Assembly: GCF_000427335.1 (NCBI RefSeq)
Contig: NZ_ATMR01000060.1
Coordinates: 33,710-97,709, forward strand
DNA from: Winogradskyella psychrotolerans RS-3
Lineage (GTDB): Bacteria > Bacteroidota > Bacteroidia > Flavobacteriales > Flavobacteriaceae
DNA: 64,000 bases
Direction of reading: 5' to 3'
In this document: positions 55,548-64,000 of the stretch, in pieces
Layout: every line of letters starts with the position of its first letter
How positions within the stretch are numbered: position 1 is the first letter of the stretch
Program-made: the position numbers and the translations under genes
The notes under the pieces: model-generated
The model's input: the letters and a program-made list of their open reading frames with translations, nothing else
Databases searched by the model: none
What the model was told of the DNA's origin: nothing

Positions 55548-56480
55548 ATGTCAGACCAACCAAATTACGACGAAATTATAAAAGCACTTGAAGAGAAGTA
55601 TGAAAAAATAGACCAAAATACAGACGATCATTTATATGGTTTACTTTACAGCAAGCCAATAACGTATTGGGATTATATTCAGACAGATGCTTTATTAAAC
55701 TTACAAATTCAGCGTACAACGCTACCGGATGAAATGGTGTTTATTGCCTATCATCAAATTAATGAATTACTTTTTAAAATGATTCTTTGGGAAATTTCCC
55801 AATTAGCAGAAAAGGAAGACTTAGACGCCACATTTTTTGAAAGCAAACTGATGCGTGTCAGTCGTTATTTTGATATGCTCTCAACTTCTTTCAATATTAT
55901 GAGAGAAGGTATGGATGTTGAACAGTATATGAAATTTAGATATACGCTTACCCCTGCAAGTGGTTTTCAAAGTGCGCAATACAGATTGATTGAGTTCGCA
56001 TCTACGGAACTGATTAATCTTATAGATTATAGATTTAGAAAAGATATTGATAGAGATACGCCGTTTACACATGCTTTTGAGCATTTATATTGGCAAGCGG
56101 CAGGAAAAGACCATAAAACAGGGAAGAAATCCACGCTTTTGGTTAATTTTGAAAAACGTTATAAAGACGAGTTTTTAAGATTTATGGAAACGTATAATAC
56201 TAGAAATCTTTGGACACGCTTTAAAGAGTTGCCAATCAGCGATCAGAAAAACGAAGAACTTATAAAAGCGATGCGTCATTATGATTATACGGTTAACGTC
56301 TCTTGGGTAATGGCGCATTACAACGCAGCTAAACATTATATTGATAGTGGTATAGGTGATGGTGAGGCTACAGGAGGGAGTGATTGGAAAAAATATATGC
56401 ATCCAAAATATCAAAGACGTATTTTCTTTCCAGAGTTATGGAGTGCAGAAGAATTAGAAAATTGGGGAAATAATTTATAA
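55548..56480 (+). CDS. Tryptophan 2,3-dioxygenase family protein
   Basis: The product has 310 aa. It starts the kynurenine route of tryptophan breakdown with heme iron. The family patterns are present: ITYWDYIQTDALLNLQ, MVFIAYHQINELLFKMILWEI, LTPASGFQSAQYR and THAFEHLYWQAAG. It is soluble and cytosolic. The gene is 14 bases after DUF3108 and 12 bases before the M23 peptidase gene. Confidence 0.93.
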   Translation: MSDQPNYDEIIKALEEKYEKIDQNTDDHLYGLLYSKPITYWDYIQTDALLNLQIQRTTLPDEMVFIAYHQINELLFKMILWEISQLAEKEDLDATFFESKLMRVSRYFDMLSTSFNIMREGMDVEQYMKFRYTLTPASGFQSAQYRLIEFASTELINLIDYRFRKDIDRDTPFTHAFEHLYWQAAGKDHKTGKKSTLLVNFEKRYKDEFLRFMETYNTRNLWTRFKELPISDQKNEELIKAMRHYDYTVNVSWVMAHYNAAKHYIDSGIGDGEATGGSDWKKYMHPKYQRRIFFPELWSAEELENWGNNL

Positions 56481-56492
56481 TTAGCTTAATTA

Positions 56493-57809
56493 ATGCAGTT
56501 AAAACGATTAATGACAATTGCTGTAATTGCAGTAAGTATATATGCTTGTAAAGAAGATAACTCGGCAGAAATAGCATACGAAAAAGAACAAGCCGAAATA
56601 GTTGAAGAAGAGAAAATTTTAGAATTTGGTTTCGATATCAATAATTACATTGTAAAACGAGACACTATTAAATCTGGTGATAGTTTTGGTGAAATTATGC
56701 AACGATATAATATTGGGTATCCTAATATTTTTCAAATTGCAGAAGTTACTAAAGATACGTTCGATATTAGGAAACTACATCCAGGACGACCGTTTACCTT
56801 GTTATATTCAAAAGAATCTGAAAAAGATAGCCTGCCAAGTCCAAGTACGTTTATATATCAGCCTAATCAGGAAGAATATGTTGTTATTGGTTTAAAAGAT
56901 TCCATTCATGCTTATACAAGTAAAAAACCTATCACTTATGTTGAGAAAACGGCAACAGGAATTATAGAAAGTAGCATTTCCAAGACGCTTGAAGATAAAG
57001 GTTTAAGTCAGCGATTAGCTTATAAAATGGCTGATGAAATTTATGCATGGACTATAGATTTTAGACGCTTGCAAAAAGGAGATCGTTTCAAAGTTATTTA
57101 TACCGATAAATATATTGATGATACTATTTATGCAGGGATACAGAATGTAAAAGCAGCTTATTTTGAGCATAACGGTGATTCACTTTATGCATTCAAATTT
57201 CAAACAGACTCCATTAAAGGTATTGTAGATTATTTTAATGAAGACGCAAAAAACCTACGTCGTGCATTTTTAAAAGCACCAGTACAGTTTAGTCGTATTT
57301 CTTCACGTTATAATTTAAAACGAAGAATTGCGCATTACGGTTATCGTGTTAAGGCACACCGTGGAACCGATTTTGCGGCACCAAACGGAACTCCGATCAT
57401 GGCAACTGCAAGTGGTACAGTAACGAAGTCTAGTTATGGAAGTGGGAATGGTAAGTATGTAAAAATTAGACACAATGCTACTTATGAGACGCAATATTTG
57501 CATATGTCTCGTCGCAATGTAAAAGTTGGAGAATTTGTAAAACAAGGTGATATTATAGGGTATGTTGGTAATACAGGGAGTTCTTCAGGAAACCATGTGT
57601 GCTATCGTTTTTGGAAAAATGGAAAAGAAGTCGATCCATTTAAACAAAAATTGCCAGAAGCCATGCCTATTTCAGACAGTCTTAAAGTGAAGTATCTAGA
57701 TTACATTAAACCGATAAGACAACAACTAGATAATATCTTTTTCTTGGAAGGGGATCCAATTCAACCCGAAAATTCAATAACAGAAGATACAAACACAGAT
57801 ATAAAATAA
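56493..57809 (+). CDS. Lipoprotein M23-family peptidoglycan metallopeptidase
   Basis: The product has 438 aa with lipobox IYAC (C19), so it is lipid-anchored. A LysM-like or OapA-type region (about 55-150) and a linker domain precede the M23 domain (about 280-385). Zinc ligands H289 and D293 (HRGTD) and catalytic H337 (YLHMS) are present. At the third ligand position the usual HxH is HVC (H368-V-C370), so the last histidine is replaced by cysteine. It cleaves peptide cross-links in the cell wall or regulates such enzymes. It overlaps pgi by one base. Confidence 0.9.
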   Translation: MQLKRLMTIAVIAVSIYACKEDNSAEIAYEKEQAEIVEEEKILEFGFDINNYIVKRDTIKSGDSFGEIMQRYNIGYPNIFQIAEVTKDTFDIRKLHPGRPFTLLYSKESEKDSLPSPSTFIYQPNQEEYVVIGLKDSIHAYTSKKPITYVEKTATGIIESSISKTLEDKGLSQRLAYKMADEIYAWTIDFRRLQKGDRFKVIYTDKYIDDTIYAGIQNVKAAYFEHNGDSLYAFKFQTDSIKGIVDYFNEDAKNLRRAFLKAPVQFSRISSRYNLKRRIAHYGYRVKAHRGTDFAAPNGTPIMATASGTVTKSSYGSGNGKYVKIRHNATYETQYLHMSRRNVKVGEFVKQGDIIGYVGNTGSSSGNHVCYRFWKNGKEVDPFKQKLPEAMPISDSLKVKYLDYIKPIRQQLDNIFFLEGDPIQPENSITEDTNTDIK

Positions 57810-59455
57810 TGGCATTAAAAGCAACCAACCCTACAACCACAAATGCTTGGGGAAAATTACAAGCACATTTTGAAACGATTAAATCTCAGCATTTAAAAGA
57901 TTTATTTAATGATGACGCAGAAAGAGCAAATGATTTAACGGTAAAGTGGGATGACTTTTATGCCGATTTTTCTAAAAACAGAATTACAACAGAAACTTTA
58001 GATTTATTAATTGAATTAGCAAATGAGCAAGACTTAAAAGATGCCATTTCTAAGTATTTTGAAGGCGATATCATTAATGCAACCGAAGGAAGAGCGGTTT
58101 TGCATACGGCTTTAAGATCTCCTAAAGATGCTACTGTTTTTGTAGATGGTGAAAATGTGATTCCAGAAATTCACGAGGTAAAGAAGAAAATTGAAAATTT
58201 CACCTACTCTATAGTTAGTGGAGATCATAAAGGACATACTGGTAAAGCTATTACCGATGTTGTAAATATTGGTATTGGTGGCTCGGATCTTGGACCAGCA
58301 ATGGTAGTAGATTCACTACAGTATTATAAAAATCAACTAACAACTCATTTTGTGAGTAATGTAGATGGTGATCACTATCAGGAAGTTATTAAGAATTTAA
58401 ATCCAGAGACCACGCTATTCGTTATTGTTTCAAAAACATTTACGACTCAAGAAACCTTATCAAATGCTAATTCTATTAGAGCTTGGTTTTTAGAATCTCA
58501 GCCACAAGAAGCAGTTTCTAAACACTTCGTCGCAGTCTCAACTAACATTGAAAGTGTAAAAGCTTTTGGTATCGACGAAGAAAATATTTTTCCAATGAAG
58601 GACTGGGTTGGTGGTCGTTTTTCATTGTGGAGTGCTGTCGGTTTATCTATAAGTTTGGCACTAGGCTACAAACATTTTGAAAGCTTATTGGATGGGGCTC
58701 ATAAAATGGATGAACATTTTAGAACTGCTGATTTTAAAGAAAATATTCCAGTAATTTCAGCTTTGCTAACCGTTTGGTACAATAACTTTTTTAAGGCAGA
58801 AAGCGAAGCTATAATTCCATATACACAATATTTAAACCAGTTTGCGACCTACCTTCAACAAGGTATAATGGAAAGTAATGGGAAAAGTGTAGATAGAAGT
58901 GGAGAAAAGGTAAATTACCAAACCGGAACTTTAATTTGGGGAGAACCAGGAACAAATTCGCAACACGCTTTTTTTCAACTCATACATCAAGGAACAAAAC
59001 TTATTCCTACTGATTTTATTGGTTATGTCGAATCTTTATATGGCAACAAAGACCATCATGATAAGTTAATGTCTAACTATTTTGCACAAACAGAGGCCTT
59101 GATGAATGGTAAAACAGAAGCCGAAGTTTTATCGGAATTAAAAGGGCAATCACTTTCACAAGATGCTACATCTGAGCTTTTACCTTTCAAAGTATTTGAA
59201 GGTAACAAACCAACAACCTCACTTTTAATTCAAAAATTAACACCAGAAAGCTTAGGGAAGTTGATTGCTATGTACGAGCATAAAATCTTTGTTCAGGGTA
59301 TTATTTGGAACATTTATAGTTATGATCAATTTGGTGTAGAGTTGGGAAAACAATTAGCAAAATCTATTTTAAGTGAACTGAAAGAAGAGGACTCTGCGGC
59401 TATTCATGATGCATCTACGCAAAATTTATTGGCATTTTACAAGGAAAATTGTTAA
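57809..59455 (+). CDS. pgi: Glucose-6-phosphate isomerase
   Basis: The product has 548 aa, normal for the long-type isomerase. It interconverts glucose 6-phosphate and fructose 6-phosphate. Signatures are intact: GIGGSDLGPAMV, SKTFTTQET, DWVGGRFSLWSAVGLS, NGKSVDR, and GEPGTNSQHAFFQLIHQG. It is cytosolic. The start overlaps the peptidase stop (TAATG), so it is the last gene of the operon. Confidence 0.97.
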   Translation: MALKATNPTTTNAWGKLQAHFETIKSQHLKDLFNDDAERANDLTVKWDDFYADFSKNRITTETLDLLIELANEQDLKDAISKYFEGDIINATEGRAVLHTALRSPKDATVFVDGENVIPEIHEVKKKIENFTYSIVSGDHKGHTGKAITDVVNIGIGGSDLGPAMVVDSLQYYKNQLTTHFVSNVDGDHYQEVIKNLNPETTLFVIVSKTFTTQETLSNANSIRAWFLESQPQEAVSKHFVAVSTNIESVKAFGIDEENIFPMKDWVGGRFSLWSAVGLSISLALGYKHFESLLDGAHKMDEHFRTADFKENIPVISALLTVWYNNFFKAESEAIIPYTQYLNQFATYLQQGIMESNGKSVDRSGEKVNYQTGTLIWGEPGTNSQHAFFQLIHQGTKLIPTDFIGYVESLYGNKDHHDKLMSNYFAQTEALMNGKTEAEVLSELKGQSLSQDATSELLPFKVFEGNKPTTSLLIQKLTPESLGKLIAMYEHKIFVQGIIWNIYSYDQFGVELGKQLAKSILSELKEEDSAAIHDASTQNLLAFYKENC

Positions 59456-59574
59456 AAATTGTTAAAAAGTTTTAGTAATTTTAACTAAGTGCGCCTAAAA
59501 GATAACAATTCTATATTTATCTTCGTACGGCTTAATTGTTAACATTGAGTTAATGTTTTAGCTATTGTATTGCG

Positions 59575-59582
59575 TAATTTTG
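59575..59582 (+). promoter_or_regulatory. Bacteroidota -7 element for the TonB receptor gene
   Basis: TAATTTTG is an exact TAnnTTTG match 33 bases before the ATG at 59616. No convincing -33 TTG was found at the usual distance. Confidence 0.45.
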
Positions 59583-59615
59583 CGCTGATAAAAAACCAAT
59601 TAACTTAAATTTTAT

Positions 59616-62160
59616 ATGAAAAAATTTAGTCTTTTTTTATGTATTGTTGTTTTAGCCAGTTTAACAACATTTGCATATGCCCAAAGCACTATTACGGGTA
59701 AAATTATTGATAGTGACATGAACTCACCACTTCCTGGTGCTAATATCATAGTAAAAGGAACTTCGAATGGAACCATTACAGATTTTGATGGTAATTTTTC
59801 ATTAACAGCAAATTCAAGTTCTGGTGAAGTAGTATTATCTTATGTTGGCTATATTAGTCAAACAATAGCTTTTAATGGAAATGTTGATTTAGGAACTATC
59901 ACTTTAGTACCTAGCGATGTTGGTTTGCAAGAAGTTGAAATTTTTGCTTCACTTGCTGTTGATAGAAAAACACCTGTTGCAGTATCAACAATTAGAGCTG
60001 CAGATATTGCTTTAAAATTAGGAACTCAAGAATTTCCTGAAATTTTAAAATCTACACCTGGTGTATACGCTACGAAATCTGGTGGTGGGTTTGGAGATGG
60101 TAGAATTAACCTTAGAGGTTTTCAATCTGAAAACGTCGCTGTAATGATTAATGGTGTACCTGTTAATGATATGGAAAACGGTGCTGTTTATTGGAGTAAC
60201 TGGGCTGGTCTTGCAGATGTAACAAGCTCAATGCAAGTACAAAGAGGTTTAGGAGCTTCTAAAGTTGCCGTACCTTCTATTGGTGGAACAATAAATATTA
60301 TATCTAAAACTACAGATGTTGAGGAAGGTGGAAGTGTTTCTACATCTTTAGGTAATGATGGGTATACTAAATTTGCTGCTACATATTCTACAGGACTTAT
60401 GGAAAATGGTCTTGCTGTAACTGTTTCTGCATCTAAAACAGATGGTGATGGTTACGTAGATGGTACAGCGTTTAATTCTGTAGCTTATTTTCTTAATGTT
60501 TCAAAAGAAATTGGGGAAGATCATAAATTATCTTTAACCGCTTTTGGTGCAAAACAACGTCATGGTCAAAGACAAAATTCTCAATTAATTGAAACTTTTA
60601 GAAATAGTGAAAGTGGTATTAAATATAACGCAGATTGGGGTTATAAGAACGGAGAAGTTGCAAATTCTGAAGATAACTTTTACCACAAACCACAAATTTC
60701 ATTAAATCACTATTGGGACATCAATGAAAAAATGGAACTATCAACTGCTGTATACGCTGGCTTTGGCTCAGGTGGTGGTGGTGGAACCGCTGGTGTTAAT
60801 AAATTTTCTATTGGAGAAAATGGAATTAGCGATTACAGAATAGGAACTTATGGACCTATCGATTTTGATAAAATTGTTGACGAAAATGTAGCTAATGGAG
60901 CAAATGGATCAGAAACTGTTTTAAGAGCATCAATTAATAGTCATAATTGGTATGGTATTTTATCTACGTTAACAGTAGATTTATCTGATGATTTAGTATT
61001 GTTAGCAGGTGTGGATTTAAGAGATTATAAAGGCATTCATTACACTGAATTAACAGATTTATTAGGTGGTCAGTACTTTGCTGACGACAGTAACGTAAAT
61101 AACCCTAACGCTTTAGTACAAGTAGGAGATACGTATAACTATAACAATGACGGTCTTGTTGGTTGGGCAGGTCTTTTTGGACAATTAGAATATTCTAAAG
61201 ATAAATTGTCTGCATTTCTTTCTTTAGCTGCCTCAAACACATCTTATAAACGTATCGATTATTTTAATTATTTAGATAGTGATCCGTTACAAGAATCAGA
61301 TCGTTACAACTTTTTTGGATATAGTGCTAAAGGTGGTGCGAACTACAATATTGATGACAATCATAATGTATTTGCTAACGTAGGGTATTTTGAAAAAGCA
61401 CCAGGTTTTGATGCTGTTTTTAGTAATAATAATAATGTAGACGTTAACCCAGATGCTGATAATCAGAAAATATTGAGTTTCGAACTAGGTTACGGTTTTA
61501 GAAGCGAAAAACTATCGGCTAATGTTAATTTATATAGAACAGCTTGGAATGATAGAACTGAGACCATATCTTTTCAACAGCCAGATGATACAAGAGCATA
61601 TGCTAATATTTTAGGTGTTAATGCTATCCACCAAGGTTTAGAGATTGATTTTGTATACAGAGCTACAGATAAATTTACGCTTACAGGTATGGCATCTTTA
61701 GGAGATTGGAAATGGGAAAATAATGTTACTGATGTTAATATTATTAATGAAGATCAAGAAGTTGTTAGAGTTGTAGATTTATTTATTGAAGATTTACATG
61801 TTGGTGATGCTGCGCAAACAGCTATGGCTTTAGGAATTAATTATAAAATAGCTAGAAAAACAAGATTCACTGTAGATTATAATTATTTCGATAATTTATA
61901 TGCAGATTTTGATCCTAGTAATCGTGGAGATGAAAATTCACCTGATGCATGGAAGGTGCCTGCTTATGGTGTGTTTGATACAACAATTAGCCATGGATTT
62001 AAATTTGGATCTTTTGATGCCACTTTAATAGCAAGATTAAATAATGTTTTTTGATACGACTTATATATCAGACGCGTTTGATGGAGGAGATGCTTATAAT
62101 TCTAAAGTTTATTATGGTTTTGGAAGAACATTTAGTATCGGAGCAAAACTTAAATTTTAA
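59616..62160 (+). CDS. TonB-dependent receptor with CarboxypepD_reg domain (frameshift near the 3' end)
   Basis: The continuous frame (to 62054) gives 812 aa; the real protein is about 847 aa, ending at TAA 62160. The signal peptide (about 1-22, ending AYAQ) is followed by a carboxypeptidase regulatory-like domain (about 25-110), plug (about 120-235: VINLRGFQ-type INLRGFQSENVAVMINGVPVNDME) and barrel. At T6 (62047-62052) one base too many breaks LNNVF; removing it continues DTTYISDAFDGGDAY to the final strand ending KLKF, the expected aromatic C-terminus. It is an outer-membrane importer. The substrate is unknown. Confidence 0.9.
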
Positions 62161-62171
62161 TAAAATTGAAT

Positions 62172-63971
62172 ATGAAAAAAATAATTTTTTTACTAGCAAT
62201 AGTAGGTACAGTCTTTGTAGGGTGTAACCCACTAGATGATATTAATGACCAAGTAGATGCGCAGGAAAACGCACCTAGAGGACATGCTGAATATACTTTA
62301 ATAGCAGATGATTATGATACTTTAGAATTGACATATGGTAGTTTTAGTTCTGAAGAGGATGCTAAAACAATGTTACCTGATTTTTTAGCAGATTTGTACC
62401 CAAATTGGGGACAAGGGTCTTCTGTATTAGTTGGATATGATTTATATATAGGAAATGCTTTTGACATTAGAGACTATAATTTAGATCAAGATGATTACAC
62501 ATTTAGCGGAAGTGATGGATTAGGTTTTAATTCAGATGACAGTCCTTTTGATTATTTAGCAGATATTCTTGCTACTGCTGTTGAAGATCCTTCAGTCGGT
62601 GATTACCGTAGAGCGAAATACTTCCAATATACAGGAGATTTTATTGTTGTTACACCTACAGTTAGTGTAGATGAGAACTTTGATTATGGTACTACAGCTG
62701 GCGATTTAACTGCATTTGGTTCAGCTAATTGGGAAGCGCATTCTGGTGCTGGTTCAGGACCTGTTGGATATGCTACTTCTAGCTTGTCTATGGCTGACTA
62801 TCCTTCATCAGATATAGGAGGTTCTATTACTATTGATGCTGACGGATCTGAAGATATCTCTAGTTATTTTACTGAAATTTCTTCTGGAAATGTATACGCA
62901 AGTGCATTGGTAAATTTAAGTACTGTTGGTGAGGGAACTTATTCGTTCCATTTAAGAGATGCTGAATTCGGTTTTAGAGCAAGAGTTGGTGCTAAGGATG
63001 ATGGCTCTGGAAATATATTATTCGGTATTGGTGCTAGTTCAAGTACATTATCTTATGGTACTACAGCTTTTGATTTAAATACGACTTATCTTCTTGTATC
63101 GTCTTATAATATAGAAACAGGAGTATCTAATTTACATGTATTATCTACTGTTGAAACTGTAGAGCCTACAACTCCTGAAGCAACAAATACAGGAGATTCT
63201 GGTACAGTTATTTCAGGTGTATCAGTTCGTCAAGGTTTTGGTGGACCAACAGCTACAATAGATGGCGTACGTGTTGCAAACACTTGGTCTGCAATTATGA
63301 GTAATGATGTATTAGAAGATGAGGTTGTTGGTGATAAATCAGCTTTTGAAGCTTATTTTGAATATACAGGTACAGAATGGGCATCACCTTCTGATAATTT
63401 TTATGTTATCACTGATGAAGATTTCCAATCTATGGGTGTTGAGAGCTTCGGAAGCTCAGTTTCTCCAGAGGATTATTTATCTACTTTTTTAGGCTTAAAA
63501 TTTCCATACGCACAAGAGGACGATATGCTTAATGTAGGCTACAATTATAATTCTAGTTCAAGTGGATCTGGAGCACGTGGTAATCTTTATACTTTTGTAG
63601 ATGGTTCATGGGTAGCTTATCAATCAACAATAGCTACAACTTTACAGTTTGGTTTTGAAAATGGTATTTGGGTACCGGATAATACAATTAGATATTCTTT
63701 AACTAACGCAGATTACACATATATTCATGATGCTTTTATTGGTGATCCAGAATATGCTGGTATTGTAGCTACGCTTACAGGATATTATAATTATGATTAT
63801 AACTGGTCGGAGGATCAAGTAACAACTACGTTGCTTTACTTCTTAGATCATTTAGATCCTACTGCAGAAGAAGGGCAGAAATATGCAATTACCTACGTAA
63901 TGTATGATAATGGAACAAATGAATTAACTGAAACCTTTATTAAAGAAGGTGGAGTTTGGATTGAGAATTAA
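62172..63971 (+). CDS. Lipoprotein partner of the TonB receptor, with internal duplication and choice-of-anchor-type middle domain
   Basis: The product has 599 aa from ATG 62172; an in-frame TTG six bases upstream is less likely. The lipobox is FVGC (C18). The sequence has three parts: a first unit (about 35-165), a middle beta region starting VDENFDYGTTAGDLTAFG and GGSITIDADG like choice-of-anchor/DUF5017 domains, and a C-terminal part that repeats the first unit (FGSSVSPEDYLSTFLGLKFPYAQ resembles FSSEEDAKTMLPDFLADLYPNWGQ). It starts 11 bases after the receptor gene. It is probably a surface lipoprotein that captures the receptor's substrate. It lacks SusD signatures. Confidence 0.82.
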   Translation: MKKIIFLLAIVGTVFVGCNPLDDINDQVDAQENAPRGHAEYTLIADDYDTLELTYGSFSSEEDAKTMLPDFLADLYPNWGQGSSVLVGYDLYIGNAFDIRDYNLDQDDYTFSGSDGLGFNSDDSPFDYLADILATAVEDPSVGDYRRAKYFQYTGDFIVVTPTVSVDENFDYGTTAGDLTAFGSANWEAHSGAGSGPVGYATSSLSMADYPSSDIGGSITIDADGSEDISSYFTEISSGNVYASALVNLSTVGEGTYSFHLRDAEFGFRARVGAKDDGSGNILFGIGASSSTLSYGTTAFDLNTTYLLVSSYNIETGVSNLHVLSTVETVEPTTPEATNTGDSGTVISGVSVRQGFGGPTATIDGVRVANTWSAIMSNDVLEDEVVGDKSAFEAYFEYTGTEWASPSDNFYVITDEDFQSMGVESFGSSVSPEDYLSTFLGLKFPYAQEDDMLNVGYNYNSSSSGSGARGNLYTFVDGSWVAYQSTIATTLQFGFENGIWVPDNTIRYSLTNADYTYIHDAFIGDPEYAGIVATLTGYYNYDYNWSEDQVTTTLLYFLDHLDPTAEEGQKYAITYVMYDNGTNELTETFIKEGGVWIEN

Positions 63972-64000
63972 ATAAATTCTTAAATAATAATTATAAAAAA

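Noticed and set aside
62172..63971. SusD-like identity for the lipoprotein after the TonB receptor
   Set aside because: No SusD/RagB helical TPR pattern is visible; the sequence is beta-rich and internally duplicated.

Overview
This 64 kb window is low-GC, densely coded DNA from a member of the Flavobacteriaceae (Bacteroidota), probably a marine or host-associated genus. The evidence is a complete Bat operon, a type IX secretion sorting domain, GLPGLI/TonB receptor pairs, an OlsF-like acyltransferase, the HPPD/TDO/DUF3108/M23/pgi gene order, and many exact Bacteroidota -7 promoter elements (TAnnTTTG). No tRNA, rRNA, CRISPR array, prophage or complete insertion sequence was recognised.

Layout. 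0-5.9 kb: batA-batB-batC-batD-batE, with repeats in the gaps on both sides of batC. 5.9-12.6 kb: an inorganic-carbon type cluster (two SulP anion transporters, a universal stress protein, two beta-carbonic anhydrases and a DUF2490 outer-membrane-type protein). 12.6-26 kb: cvpA, pheS, gpsA, a conserved lipoprotein, a TlpA-like protein, a UbiE-like methyltransferase, an EamA exporter, mfd, terB-like and fbp. 26-31 kb: GNAT, aspartokinase, an OlsF-like bifunctional acyltransferase and a CarboxypepD_reg protein. 31-43 kb, minus strand: TM2 protein, TauE exporter, VOC, DUF1801, 2-hydroxyacid dehydrogenase, mgtE, rsmA, DUF4286, TPR protein, serS, HTTM protein and ribF. 43-46 kb: a secreted metzincin protease and pth. 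46-51 kb: a minus-strand operon of a small secreted two-cysteine protein, a GLPGLI protein and a TonB-linked receptor, behind an unusually structured promoter. 51-59.5 kb: homogentisate dioxygenase, CCC-motif protein, four-helix-bundle remnant, HPPD, DUF3108, tryptophan dioxygenase, M23 peptidase and pgi. 59.6-64 kb: a TonB receptor and its lipoprotein partner.

How the genes work together. SulP plus carbonic anhydrase suggests bicarbonate uptake and interconversion. HPPD and HGD are consecutive steps of tyrosine degradation, and TDO starts tryptophan degradation. The two receptor/partner pairs look like outer-membrane uptake or assembly units.

Caution on sequence quality. At least twelve reading-frame breaks occur, nearly all single-base changes in A/T homopolymers, and several hit normally intact genes such as mfd. 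I read most as sequencing or assembly indels. Genes typed pseudogene here are therefore probably intact in the organism, except the four-helix-bundle gene, which has an in-frame stop codon.
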